52,446 nucleotides of DNA from Deltaproteobacteria bacterium (GTDB taxonomy: Bacteria > Desulfobacterota > GWC2-55-46 > UBA9637), in contig JACRNJ010000035.1 in the NCBI GenBank assembly GCA_016219285.1, positions 1 through 52,446 of the forward strand. The letters run 5' to 3'. Below, piece by piece: positions 35,499 to 43,577 of the stretch (position 1 is its first letter; every line of letters starts with the position of its first letter). The notes below the pieces were generated by a model that was given only the letters and a program-made list of their open reading frames with translations, had not been told where the DNA came from and ran no database searches. A program made the translations under genes and the position numbers.

Positions 35499-35530
35499 AG
35501 TATTTCTAAAATAAAAGAAGGAGGCTTATA

Positions 35531-36341
35531 ATGAAGAAAATAGCGTCAGTAGTAATCTACACAATTGGATTTTTCATGTCGTTAACCAGTTTAAGTTTTG
35601 CATGTGACTTTTGTATTTTGTCACAGGGTATATCTCCCTTGGAAACATTTAAAGGCGCCGGTATCCGGGTAAATGAGAGGTATACACTTTTGAATAGTAT
35701 TTATAAGGGAACAGAGAAGATTACAAATCCAGGTGCAAAAGAGGAGTATTGGACAACTGAGATTACAGGTTTTTACGGCATCACAGAAAACCTTATGCTT
35801 CTGGGAGCAGTTCCTTATAAAAAAACCAGCATGAATGGTGAGCTTATGGTCAATCCGGATGGAACCGTGGATTTGGACCCCATGACAGGGCCATCTCCAA
35901 CTTGGCACAGGCTCTACAGATTATCTCGTAGGCCTTTCTTTAAGTCATGCTATCCAAAAACTTGCTCTATCTGCCAATCTCTTGGGCGCCATTACAACAG
36001 AGGGAAAGGCTGGAGATAAGAAACATCAGTACGGGAATACGTTGAACTATGATATCACGGCAAAATACAGGGTCTATCCTGCTGAGTTTGCGCCTTCAAC
36101 TACGCAGCTTTTCTTTTCACTTGGCCTGAACGGGGAATTAAGGGAAAGGGAAAAGGAGAATGGGGTGGAGGTTGTTAATTCAGGTGGGCATACAACCTAT
36201 CTCACACCGGGGGTTCAGGTTGTGGCAGCGCCTCACTGGGTATTTGAGCTATCTTATCAGCATCCTGTTTATCACAACCTATATGGAACTCAGCTTGCTG
36301 AAGACTACAAGGTGAATGGCGCAGTAACATATCTATTTTAA
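35531..36341 (+). pseudogene. Outer-membrane beta-barrel (MetA-pathway-type transporter) gene with a frameshift
   Basis: The first frame (35531 to about 35897) gives a signal peptide and a mature start ACDFCILSQGISPLE, then barrel-like strands. The second frame resumes at about 35898 (QLGTGSTDYLVGLSLSHAI) and runs to 36341, ending in an alternating pattern with terminal Phe. Joined, they make about 269 residues of an outer-membrane protein resembling the putative MetA-pathway phenol-degradation/transporter barrels. One extra base near 35894-35898 explains the break, which is either a real mutation or a consensus error. The CxxC at the mature N-terminus hints at metal or disulfide chemistry. 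The next gene starts directly after its stop. Confidence 0.75.
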
Positions 36342-36878
36342 ATGAAGATTATAATCTTAAGTCTCATACTGGGCTTGACGCTATTATTTGCCGATTCTTG
36401 CTATAGCCTTGATAAGGCGCATCTCAATGCCATTGGCATCCAGGAACTTAAGCAGGAGGCGCCTGATTTTACCATTAAAGGCCCTGATGGAAATATGATG
36501 AGCCTGAAGGACTTCATGGGCAAGGTGGTCATCCTGCACTTCTGGGGCACATGGTGCAAACCGTGCAAAGAGGAGTTTCCTCTCTTTGAGAAGATGTACC
36601 AGAGGGTTAAAGATAAGGATGTGTTTTTTATCCCTGTGTCCATAGACGCAAAGGCAACGCAGGAAGATATAAATGCCTTTGCAAAAAGGCTTGGCGCAAC
36701 CTTTCCGGTATTCCTTGCAAGGGACGGCAATGTGACTGATAGATACTGGACATGGGGCGTGCCTGTTACATATTTTGTTGACAAGAAAGGTTTGATAGCA
36801 GGCAGGGCAATTGGGCCGAGGGATTGGGCATCGGATGGTGTCAATGCTGTTATAAACGCCTTATTGGAAGAAAAATAA
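36342..36878 (+). CDS. TlpA/ResA-like periplasmic thioredoxin
   Basis: This 178-residue protein has an N-terminal signal or anchor (about 1-20) and a thioredoxin fold with the active site FWGTWCKPCKEEFP and the cis-Pro region GVPVTYFVD. Such proteins reduce disulfides in apocytochromes c or in copper chaperones of oxidases. It starts at the base following the stop of the barrel gene and is followed immediately by the Met/His-rich copy B, so the three are one translational unit. In this context, keeping metal-binding cysteines reduced is the attractive reading. Confidence 0.9.
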   Translation: MKIIILSLILGLTLLFADSCYSLDKAHLNAIGIQELKQEAPDFTIKGPDGNMMSLKDFMGKVVILHFWGTWCKPCKEEFPLFEKMYQRVKDKDVFFIPVSIDAKATQEDINAFAKRLGATFPVFLARDGNVTDRYWTWGVPVTYFVDKKGLIAGRAIGPRDWASDGVNAVINALLEEK

Positions 36879-37271
36879 ATGAAAAGATTTTTTGCAATAG
36901 TTCTGCTTTTCGCCGTGCTTGCCATGAATATGGATATGATTTGTCAATCATTGTGTCTGTCAGGACATGGTGATACGACTAATGGCCATTCATCTCATAA
37001 GATGGCAAGCCATGAGATGCCAAAGGGCGAAATCTGTCCGACTACGCGTAATGATGCTAATCATTCTCACCATGACATGCCTCAAACATCCATAAAGTGC
37101 GACTGCTCGGCAGACCAAGTGGCAGCTCTTGGTTTTGAACTGACCATAGCAGACACTTTTGCAGATTTAAAACCCTCATCACATATCATATCAAGAATCC
37201 ATTCTCAGAAAGTCATGTTTTTAAGCAACATACCCGCTCCATTAAAAGGACCTCCCAAGCTCGTATCCTGA
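36879..37271 (+). CDS. Secreted Met/His/Cys-rich protein, copy B
   Basis: The 130 residues parallel copy A (34457-34849): signal KRFFAIVLLFAVLAMNMDM, CQSLC, a His/Met stretch (HSSHKMASHEMPKGE, HSHHDMP), CDC, and the tail GFELTIADTFADLKPSSHII. The second halves are nearly identical at the DNA level while the middle has diverged. This points to recent duplication or gene conversion. It starts one base after the TlpA stop. Probable periplasmic metal-binding protein, family unknown. Confidence 0.75.
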   Translation: MKRFFAIVLLFAVLAMNMDMICQSLCLSGHGDTTNGHSSHKMASHEMPKGEICPTTRNDANHSHHDMPQTSIKCDCSADQVAALGFELTIADTFADLKPSSHIISRIHSQKVMFLSNIPAPLKGPPKLVS

Positions 37272-37387
37272 TTTCTCTCCACATTCAGATTAAGATTAAA
37301 TAAAAGGACTAGGGATAGAGCCTATAGATTGGTTTTTGCTAATCTCAAGCCCCTAGACCCTAGCCTCTATTTTTACGGGAGGTATTT

Positions 37388-37627
37388 GTGTTCTATAAAC
37401 TAATCACTGCATGCGGCCATATGGGCGCAGGAAACAGTTTTGAAAGGGTCTGGTTTATAAAGGGCAGCAACCCCATTACTGTTCTTGAAAGGGCAAAGCG
37501 ACTTCCTCGCGTAAAGAGGAAGGAAACATCCCTTGGCATCAAGCTAATTAAAGAGATAAGCGAGGAAGAATACATAAATGGCATAAATAGCAAGAGTGAA
37601 GCAGTCAAGATATTGCTGAATGGATAA
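37388..37627 (+). CDS. Small GHxGAGN-family protein without zinc finger
   Basis: The 79 residues begin with GTG behind GGGAGG (37377-37382). The sequence FYKLITACGHMGAGNSFERVWFIKG, then KRLPRVKRKE and EEYINGI, aligns along its length with the first 75 residues of the protein at 1056-1397, but no C2H2 finger follows. The two define an unrecognised family. Its location between the metal-binding proteins and the TonB receptor may indicate a regulatory or accessory role. Confidence 0.65.
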   Translation: MFYKLITACGHMGAGNSFERVWFIKGSNPITVLERAKRLPRVKRKETSLGIKLIKEISEEEYINGINSKSEAVKILLNG

Positions 37628-37640
37628 CACAATGCCTGAC

Positions 37641-37667
37641 TGGGCGGACATTTAAAGTATCCGCCCA
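37641..37667 (+). repeat. GGGCGGAC hairpin, copy 2
   Basis: TGGGCGGA (37641-37648) pairs with TCCGCCCA (37660-37667), followed by GCATTTCTAAAAC. It matches copy 1 at 35474-35498 including its flank and lies 27 bp before the TonB receptor start. Confidence 0.7.
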
Positions 37668-37693
37668 GCATTTCTAAAACAAAGGGGAAATTC

Positions 37694-39784
37694 ATGAAGA
37701 TATTTGCTCTTTTTCTTTTTAGTATAAATATATTTTTATTGGCCTTCAGTGCCTATGCAGAAGAAGGCGCCACTAAGCTTGAGGATATTGTTGTTACCGG
37801 CACAAGGGAGGCTGAGGCAGCAAAAGAGACGCCTCAGACAGTTGGTGTAGTAAAGGGCGGGGAAATAAAAGAAATAAAACCGTCCCATCCCTCGCAGGTT
37901 ATGAACAGGGTTCCGGGTGTTTGGATAAGGCAGACAACGGGGGAGGGGCATGTTACAGCAATCCGCCAGCCTCTTACAACACAGCCTCTTTACCTCTTTC
38001 TTGAGGACGGCATACCGATAAGGTCAACAGGATTTTTTAACCACAATGCGCTTTATGAAATCAATATGCCGGGCGCTGACAGGATAGAGGTTATAAAAGG
38101 TCCCGGAACCGCCTTGCACGGAAGCGATGCAATAGGCGGGGCAATAAATGCAATGACAAGGGCGCCGTCTCTGACACCTGAGATAGAGTTCACCCCTGAG
38201 GCAGGTGAACACGGCTGGTATCGCCTCCTTTTCAGCGGCAGCAATACATGGGACAGCCACGGTATTAGACTTGATTTGAATGATACGCATACGGACGGCT
38301 GGCAGGATGATACTGCATACGACAGGCAGGCAGCAACCCTTCGCCATGATTACATGTTTGATACAACCTTAAACATAAAAACTGTGCTTGCCTATTCCAA
38401 TATTGACGGACACGGCGAATCGGCAGGATTGTCAAAACAAGATTATGAGACCCGGCCATCATACAGCTATACGACCTTTAATTTCAGAAAAGTTGATGCA
38501 TTCAGACTCTCCTTTGATATTGAAAAAGAGGTGTCAGAAGGCAAAGGCCTTATAAGTGTTATCCCATATTACAGAGTGAATAAGATGGACTTACATCCGG
38601 GATGGGGCATATTCAGCATTGGTGGAAACAACTACAGGGGTTCTGATTACACTACAAAGTTTCAGTCTTATGGACTACTTGGTAAATACCGTTACGATTT
38701 TGAACCGATGAGGACAAGATTGGTAATGGGCGTTGACCTTGACTATAGCCCGGGTTCATACTTTGAAAGGAGAACTATCGTAACAAAAACAGGGGATAGA
38801 TATACATCCTATACCTATGACACATCTACGACCAACAACTACGACTATGATGCAACATTTACAGGGATTTCGCCGTATATTCATACAGAAGTATCGCCAT
38901 TGGAGAAATTAAGATTAACCGTTGGCGCCCGTTATGATGATATGTCCTATGATTATGAGACCCGCCTTGCAGCAAATGCAAACAGGCCTGCAGATACAAA
39001 AAAAACCTTCTCCCATCTAAGCCCAAAGGCGGGGTTGACTTATTCATTTACAAAAGATGTCAGTGCATTCCTTTCATACAATCACGGCTTCCGCGTGCCT
39101 TCATCAGGCGACTTATTCAAAGGAAGCAATGGCACTGCCGCAACAACAGTAAATCTTCAGCCAATTAAGATTGATAGTTATGAAACAGGCGTCAAGGCAG
39201 GTTTTCTGAACAACAAACTAACCCTTGATGCCTCTTTATATCTGATGCAGAAAAAGGATGATATTGTCTCCTACAGGGTAGCTGCCAACTTAAGTGAAAA
39301 ACGTAATGCGGGTGAGACCGAGCATAAAGGTGTTGAGATTGGGCTTGGCATAAAACCGATAAACGAGGTCGGACTTAATGTGAGTTATTCTTATGCAGAA
39401 CATACATACAAGAACTACAGAGTTTCGTCAACTTTAGACTACAGCGGCAAGGAGATATCCTCTGCGCCAAGAGAGATAGTAAATACCCGTTTATATTATG
39501 AACCTCATATCTTAAACGGCGGAAGGACTGAGATTGAATGGGTGAAACTCGGTAGTTACTGGCTTGATGATGGAAATACTGAAAAATATGACGGCCACAA
39601 CCTTTTCAATGTGAGGGCATCTTGCAAATTCAACCCATCATGGGAACTTTATGCAAGGGCAATAAACGTTACAGATGAACTCTATGCTGAGAGCGCCTCA
39701 AAATCATCTACTGGCTCTGCCCAATATAACCCGGGCATGCCGCAGACATTTTATGCAGGGTTTGTTTACCACTGGGGAATATAA
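37694..39784 (+). CDS. TonB-dependent outer-membrane receptor
   Basis: The 696 residues have a signal peptide (about 1-22), a TonB-box-like LEDIVVTGTR, a plug domain (about 45-155, with RIEVIKGPGTALHGSDAIGGAINAMT) and a 22-strand-type barrel. The proteins of this type import siderophores, cobalamin, or metal chelates; plug and size resemble copper/siderophore receptors. It is followed without a gap by a BNR protein and then its own ExbB, ExbD and TonB. That dedicated motor, plus the upstream metal-binding proteins, supports metal or metallophore uptake. The ligand is unknown. Confidence 0.92.
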   Translation: MKIFALFLFSINIFLLAFSAYAEEGATKLEDIVVTGTREAEAAKETPQTVGVVKGGEIKEIKPSHPSQVMNRVPGVWIRQTTGEGHVTAIRQPLTTQPLYLFLEDGIPIRSTGFFNHNALYEINMPGADRIEVIKGPGTALHGSDAIGGAINAMTRAPSLTPEIEFTPEAGEHGWYRLLFSGSNTWDSHGIRLDLNDTHTDGWQDDTAYDRQAATLRHDYMFDTTLNIKTVLAYSNIDGHGESAGLSKQDYETRPSYSYTTFNFRKVDAFRLSFDIEKEVSEGKGLISVIPYYRVNKMDLHPGWGIFSIGGNNYRGSDYTTKFQSYGLLGKYRYDFEPMRTRLVMGVDLDYSPGSYFERRTIVTKTGDRYTSYTYDTSTTNNYDYDATFTGISPYIHTEVSPLEKLRLTVGARYDDMSYDYETRLAANANRPADTKKTFSHLSPKAGLTYSFTKDVSAFLSYNHGFRVPSSGDLFKGSNGTAATTVNLQPIKIDSYETGVKAGFLNNKLTLDASLYLMQKKDDIVSYRVAANLSEKRNAGETEHKGVEIGLGIKPINEVGLNVSYSYAEHTYKNYRVSSTLDYSGKEISSAPREIVNTRLYYEPHILNGGRTEIEWVKLGSYWLDDGNTEKYDGHNLFNVRASCKFNPSWELYARAINVTDELYAESASKSSTGSAQYNPGMPQTFYAGFVYHWGI

Positions 39785-41151
39785 TGTTGAAAATTTCTAA
39801 TTTCAAATCCTCGATTAAAACCTTCGAGGACAAGATTCTAATTTCCAATATTGTGGCGGCAGTCGTCTTATTTGCGGCTATTTGTACGGACTGCATGGCA
39901 GGCGAGTTTTCGTTTAGTCCTCCTTTCAGCATCAGCCATCCCGACAAAAAGGTTTCTCCTCCTGCTGCAGCAGTATATGATGGCAAGATATTCATTTCTT
40001 ATATCAGGGAAGAAGGTGATGTATATGTTACAACATTGTCAATGGATGGTAAGACACTGATTGTGCCGGTAAACCCCGTTAGAAGTCCACATACAGAAAA
40101 CACTAACAGAACCAATCAACCGGATACATCCAATATAGAGACTTCTAACGGGGTAAAGGTGAATGAGAAAACTGCCCCTGCCAATGGGATTCATCAAAGT
40201 CCCGGCATGGCTGTGGGGCCAAAAGGTGAAATCTATCTTACATGGACAAGCCCCCGGGAAGGCGGTGATTTTGCTGCGGATATCCGGTTTGCCCGTTCTC
40301 TTGACGGGGGGAAGACATTTCTGCCGTCCACAGCAGTTAATGATAATGTATTGCCAAGCTCACGGGGGTTTGAATCTATCTCGGTCGGAAAAGACGGCAT
40401 CATCGCTATTGCGTGGCTTGACGGCAGGGAGAAACTTGTCCCTGCGGGCATTAAGCAGGGGAAGAAGGGCGTTTCATCCGCATACTTTGCCAGGTCAACG
40501 GACGGCGGCAAGACATTTGAGAAAAATATGCGGCTGGACGATAATGTCTGTCCTTGCTGCAGGACAGCAGTAACTGCCGGACCAGGCGGTGTAGTATATG
40601 CCTCATGGCGGAAGGTTTTTGATGGAGATATTCGCGATATGGTGGTTGCCGGTTCTGTTGATAATGGCAAAACATTTAATGAGCCTGTTGTAGTAAGCCG
40701 AGACCAGTGGGCTATACAGGGGTGTCCTCATAGAGGGCCTTCTATGAATATTGATGAGAATGGAGTTCTTTATTATACATGGTATACAGAGGGGAGCGAT
40801 GGCCTTCCGGCCGTATATCTTTCCGTATCAAGAGATAGAGGCAAAACATTTATTTTTAAACAATCACTGCCATCGGGCGGCAGATTTTTTCCTGACCACC
40901 CAAGATTGGCTGTTGCAAAGGATGGGACAGTCTATGTGGTGTGGGAGGAGAAGACACCGGTCTTGACTAGGATACTATTTGCATCATATCAAGATGGAAA
41001 GGGGTTTTCTAAACCAATGCAGTTGAATCAGGGTGTAAGGAGGTCTCATGAGCCAATTTTGTTGGCAGGCGACGATGGAAGCGTATATGCTGTCTGGGCT
41101 TATGATGAGATAAGATTTTCAAAGGTAGTAATCAGGGCAATGAAACCATAA
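39784..41151 (+). CDS. Secreted BNR-repeat (sialidase-like fold) protein with CPCC motif
   Basis: The ATG overlaps the receptor stop by one base. The 455 residues contain an N-terminal hydrophobic segment and several Asp-box repeats (SLDGGKTF, STDGGKTF, SVDNGKTF, SRDRGKTF) of a six-bladed propeller. A Cys motif DDNVCPCCRTAV lies near the centre. Sialidase catalytic Arg/Tyr/Glu residues are not evident, so a binding function is more likely than hydrolysis. Residues about 98-124 (NPVRSPHTENTNRTNQ...) come from an in-frame palindromic insertion (40074-40153). Tight linkage to the TonB receptor suggests a periplasmic or surface partner for the same ligand. Confidence 0.8.
   Translation: MLKISNFKSSIKTFEDKILISNIVAAVVLFAAICTDCMAGEFSFSPPFSISHPDKKVSPPAAAVYDGKIFISYIREEGDVYVTTLSMDGKTLIVPVNPVRSPHTENTNRTNQPDTSNIETSNGVKVNEKTAPANGIHQSPGMAVGPKGEIYLTWTSPREGGDFAADIRFARSLDGGKTFLPSTAVNDNVLPSSRGFESISVGKDGIIAIAWLDGREKLVPAGIKQGKKGVSSAYFARSTDGGKTFEKNMRLDDNVCPCCRTAVTAGPGGVVYASWRKVFDGDIRDMVVAGSVDNGKTFNEPVVVSRDQWAIQGCPHRGPSMNIDENGVLYYTWYTEGSDGLPAVYLSVSRDRGKTFIFKQSLPSGGRFFPDHPRLAVAKDGTVYVVWEEKTPVLTRILFASYQDGKGFSKPMQLNQGVRRSHEPILLAGDDGSVYAVWAYDEIRFSKVVIRAMKP
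40074..40153 (+). repeat. 80-bp palindromic element inserted in the BNR gene
   Basis: CCCCGTTAGAAGTC (40074-40087) and its exact complement GACTTCTAACGGGG (40140-40153) bound the element. It is translated in frame, giving a polar, low-complexity loop. The theme TTAGA/TCTAA with flanking C/G runs recurs at 32766-32797. Confidence 0.85.
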
Positions 41152-41221
41152 AACCCTCTCTCCAGTCCCCTTATCAAAGGGGGTTAGGGGGTTGTGGGAG
41201 AGGGAAGGGTGAGGGGGATTT
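41152..41221 (+). repeat. REP-like palindromic spacer before exbB
   Basis: CCCTCTCTCC and GGAGAGGG flank a CCCCTTatcaAAGGGG hairpin. The same CCCTCTCCC...GGGAGAGGG words are translated inside the P-type ATPase gene at about 22245-22343, so both belong to one interspersed family. The end of the element doubles as the exbB ribosome site (GAGGGGG). Confidence 0.7.
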
Positions 41222-41812
41222 ATGTTTGAGATTATTGCAAAAGGCGGCATTGTCATGATACCGCTCTTGCTTTGTTCTGTTATCTCTATCGCAATCATTG
41301 TAGAGCGGGCTGTGTTCTGGCTGAAGCAGAGGAAAGGGATTATGCCGGCCCATTTGCTTCAGATGACAGAGGATAAAAACTGCGGCGAACTTATGAAGGA
41401 TGTCAGCGGCAGAGGTTCTTATATCGTCAGAATAATTTCCAGCGGGATTATGCAGAAGAATGCCTCTGCAACCCTTGCCATGGAAACAGCAGCCATGCAG
41501 GAGATTGCGATGATGAAGAAATATCTGTCGGCCCTGGACACTATTATAACCCTTGCCCCGCTGCTTGGGCTTCTTGGCACGATTGTAGGAATGATACAGT
41601 CTTTTGACATCATGTCGGTGGTCGGCATTGGCCAGCCGCACTCTGTTACAGGCGGTGTTGCAGAGGCCCTTATTGCAACTGCCTTCGGGCTTACGGTGGC
41701 CATTACGACACTTGTTCCCTACAATTATTTTCTTTCCAAAGTAGAGAAGGCAGAGGAAGAGATGGAGCAGTATGCAACAAGAGTTGAAATGATTTTGAAA
41801 CAGCAGGAATAA
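41222..41812 (+). CDS. exbB: ExbB/TolQ/MotA-type proton channel subunit
   Basis: The 196 residues have three membrane helices and the family core LGLLGTIVGMIQSF followed by GVAEALIATAFGLTVAI. With ExbD it converts proton flow to movement of TonB. It is the first of three co-directional genes, with exbD two bases downstream. The preceding TonB receptor and BNR gene imply a dedicated energy supply for this uptake system. Confidence 0.94.
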   Translation: MFEIIAKGGIVMIPLLLCSVISIAIIVERAVFWLKQRKGIMPAHLLQMTEDKNCGELMKDVSGRGSYIVRIISSGIMQKNASATLAMETAAMQEIAMMKKYLSALDTIITLAPLLGLLGTIVGMIQSFDIMSVVGIGQPHSVTGGVAEALIATAFGLTVAITTLVPYNYFLSKVEKAEEEMEQYATRVEMILKQQE

Positions 41813-41814
41813 TT

Positions 41815-42261
41815 ATGAAGATACGTTCTTTCAGAAAACAGCCTAAAAAGGCGCGCATAGAGATTATCCCTATGATAGATACAATGTTTTTTCTGCTGGT
41901 ATTTTTTATGATAGCCACCCTTTCCATGACCGTCATGCGTGGTATGCAGGTGAATCTGCCAAAGGCCGAGGCCTCAAAAAGCGATTTAAAGGACGATATC
42001 TCTGTTACACTCTCAAAAGATGGCTATCTGTATTTTAATAAACAAAAAATTCAAAGGGCAGAACTACCGACGCTGCTTCTGGCCGAGGTCTCAAAGAATC
42101 CCGGTATCCTGGTGATGATTAGCGCCGATGAAGAGGTGAGCCACGGAAACGTAGTTGAGCTGATGGATGCAATAAAGACAGCCGGCATAAACAGACTGGC
42201 TATAGCAACAAAGAAGCCAGTCTCTGTAAGTTTTAAGCAGGGAAAGGAGAGAAAGCCATGA
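41815..42261 (+). CDS. exbD: ExbD/TolR biopolymer transport protein
   Basis: The 148-residue protein has one N-terminal helix with the proton-carrying Asp (IIPMIDTMFFLLVFFMIATL) and a periplasmic domain (VSLSKDG-like ISVTLSKDGYLYFN, then ISADEEVSHGNVVELMDAIKTAGI). It pairs with the upstream ExbB. Its stop overlaps the tonB start by 4 bp. Confidence 0.94.
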   Translation: MKIRSFRKQPKKARIEIIPMIDTMFFLLVFFMIATLSMTVMRGMQVNLPKAEASKSDLKDDISVTLSKDGYLYFNKQKIQRAELPTLLLAEVSKNPGILVMISADEEVSHGNVVELMDAIKTAGINRLAIATKKPVSVSFKQGKERKP

Positions 42262-42995
42262 TGAGCAGCCTTAAAACACCCTTTATCATTTCTCTTTTAT
42301 TCCATAGCATGGTGCTTTTTTCAGTGGCGGCTTTGTATAAGCCTGTGAAGGAGGCATTCATGGATGTTACGCCGCTGGAATTTGTTCAGTTGACCGAGGA
42401 AAAAGAAATCGTTCAGCCGGAAAAGGAGAGAAAGAAGGAAGTTGCCATTCCCCAAAAGGCAGAGATTGCTCCTTTGCAGACGAAGACAGAAGAAAAACAG
42501 GAAGAAATAAAAAATCAAGAGATTAAACCAGTTCAGGATATTGAAACTGATATCAGCGAATCTGCGCAAAAAGAACATGTTGAAATTCCATTATCCACTG
42601 TTGTCGATTCTAATGTTATTGATGCGCAAGATGTTTATGCGCAGGCTGTTCCTGTTGTTGATAATATTCCTGCTATTGATAATATCACTATCCCTGATAT
42701 TGCCAATAAAACAAACAGGTTTATAAGCATGGTAAGGTCAAAGATAGAGAAGTCAAAGTTTTACCCCCGATGGGCAAGGGAGAGGGGATATGAGGGTGTT
42801 GTAGGAGTGCATTTTGTAATACAGCCGGATGGTAGTGTGGCCAATATCAAAGTTGTGAGGCCGTGCCACTGCGATATGCTAAATAAGGCGGCATGCGAGG
42901 CCATAAAAAAGGCAGCGCCGTTTAGCGCGATGCCTGATGAATTAAAAAACAAAGAGATGACAATGGAGATAGATATTGGTTTCAGGCTGGAGTAA
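42258..42995 (+). CDS. tonB: TonB-family energy transducer
   Basis: The 245 residues include an N-terminal membrane helix, a Glu/Lys/Pro-rich spacer (about 45-100) that spans the periplasm, and a C-terminal TonB domain (about 165-245; YEGVVGVHFVIQPDGSVANIKVV). The C-terminal domain contains a CHCDMLNKAAC insertion with three cysteines that is not usual for TonB. It contacts the TonB box of the receptor encoded four genes upstream. Confidence 0.92.
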   Translation: MMSSLKTPFIISLLFHSMVLFSVAALYKPVKEAFMDVTPLEFVQLTEEKEIVQPEKERKKEVAIPQKAEIAPLQTKTEEKQEEIKNQEIKPVQDIETDISESAQKEHVEIPLSTVVDSNVIDAQDVYAQAVPVVDNIPAIDNITIPDIANKTNRFISMVRSKIEKSKFYPRWARERGYEGVVGVHFVIQPDGSVANIKVVRPCHCDMLNKAACEAIKKAAPFSAMPDELKNKEMTMEIDIGFRLE

Positions 42996-43016
42996 GATTA
43001 AGATATTTAAAACAGA

Positions 43017-43577
43017 TTATACTAATCCGGCCAGCATGGAATTGCCGGACCTTTTGGGTATAAGCTGCATTTCTCTCCTTATCGAACCGACTCTCGGCCT
43101 GGATTCAATCATTCCCTTTTCAATAAGCGTTTGTATATCCTTATAAATCCGGCTGTAATCCCGTCCCGTCTTTTTTGCGACTGAATAAGCGCTGATTCCA
43201 GGGTTGCTCACAATAAGCTGTAATATCTCCCGGCGCTTACGGGATATCATGGCAACATCAGGGTCAACAGGATATTGTGAATCTCCGGCAGCAATCATCC
43301 CCCACACAGCATCCCATGCATTAATAGCCATTCTTTCCTCCTGTGAATCCATACCGAACTCATCCCTTATCTCCGGCCATACCTCAACGAAGCGCTCCTC
43401 TCCTATCTCATGCAGCAGCCAGCGCACAGGCAGATAAAGAAAGGACTGGCAGAATGCCTTTTTATGACCTTCCGGGCCTTTGCGCATGATGCCGCGCCAT
43501 CTCCTATAGCTCATCTCCCCGCTCCAGAAGGCTTGGCGCAATATCCTTTGTCTCTCTTTTATATTGGTCTGAAACAT
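43017..43577 (-). CDS. Winged-helix protein, putative partner of the nucleotidyltransferase
   Basis: The 186 residues carry a C-terminal winged helix (about 115-175; RREILQLIVSNPGISAYSVAKKTGRDYSRIYKDIQTL), ending in a basic tail. The N-terminal 100 residues are Trp/Arg-rich and unassigned. The gene overlaps the upstream nucleotidyltransferase gene by 19 bp on the same strand. By analogy with AbiE systems it is the likely antitoxin and autorepressor, though it follows rather than precedes the toxin and is not a recognisable AbiEi. Confidence 0.7.
   Translation of the reverse strand: MFQTNIKERQRILRQAFWSGEMSYRRWRGIMRKGPEGHKKAFCQSFLYLPVRWLLHEIGEERFVEVWPEIRDEFGMDSQEERMAINAWDAVWGMIAAGDSQYPVDPDVAMISRKRREILQLIVSNPGISAYSVAKKTGRDYSRIYKDIQTLIEKGMIESRPRVGSIRREMQLIPKRSGNSMLAGLV

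Noticed and set aside
39784-41151. Annotation of the BNR protein as an active sialidase
   Set aside because: Only Asp-box repeats are visible; the catalytic Arg triad, Tyr and Glu of sialidases are not evident, and the context is metal/TonB.
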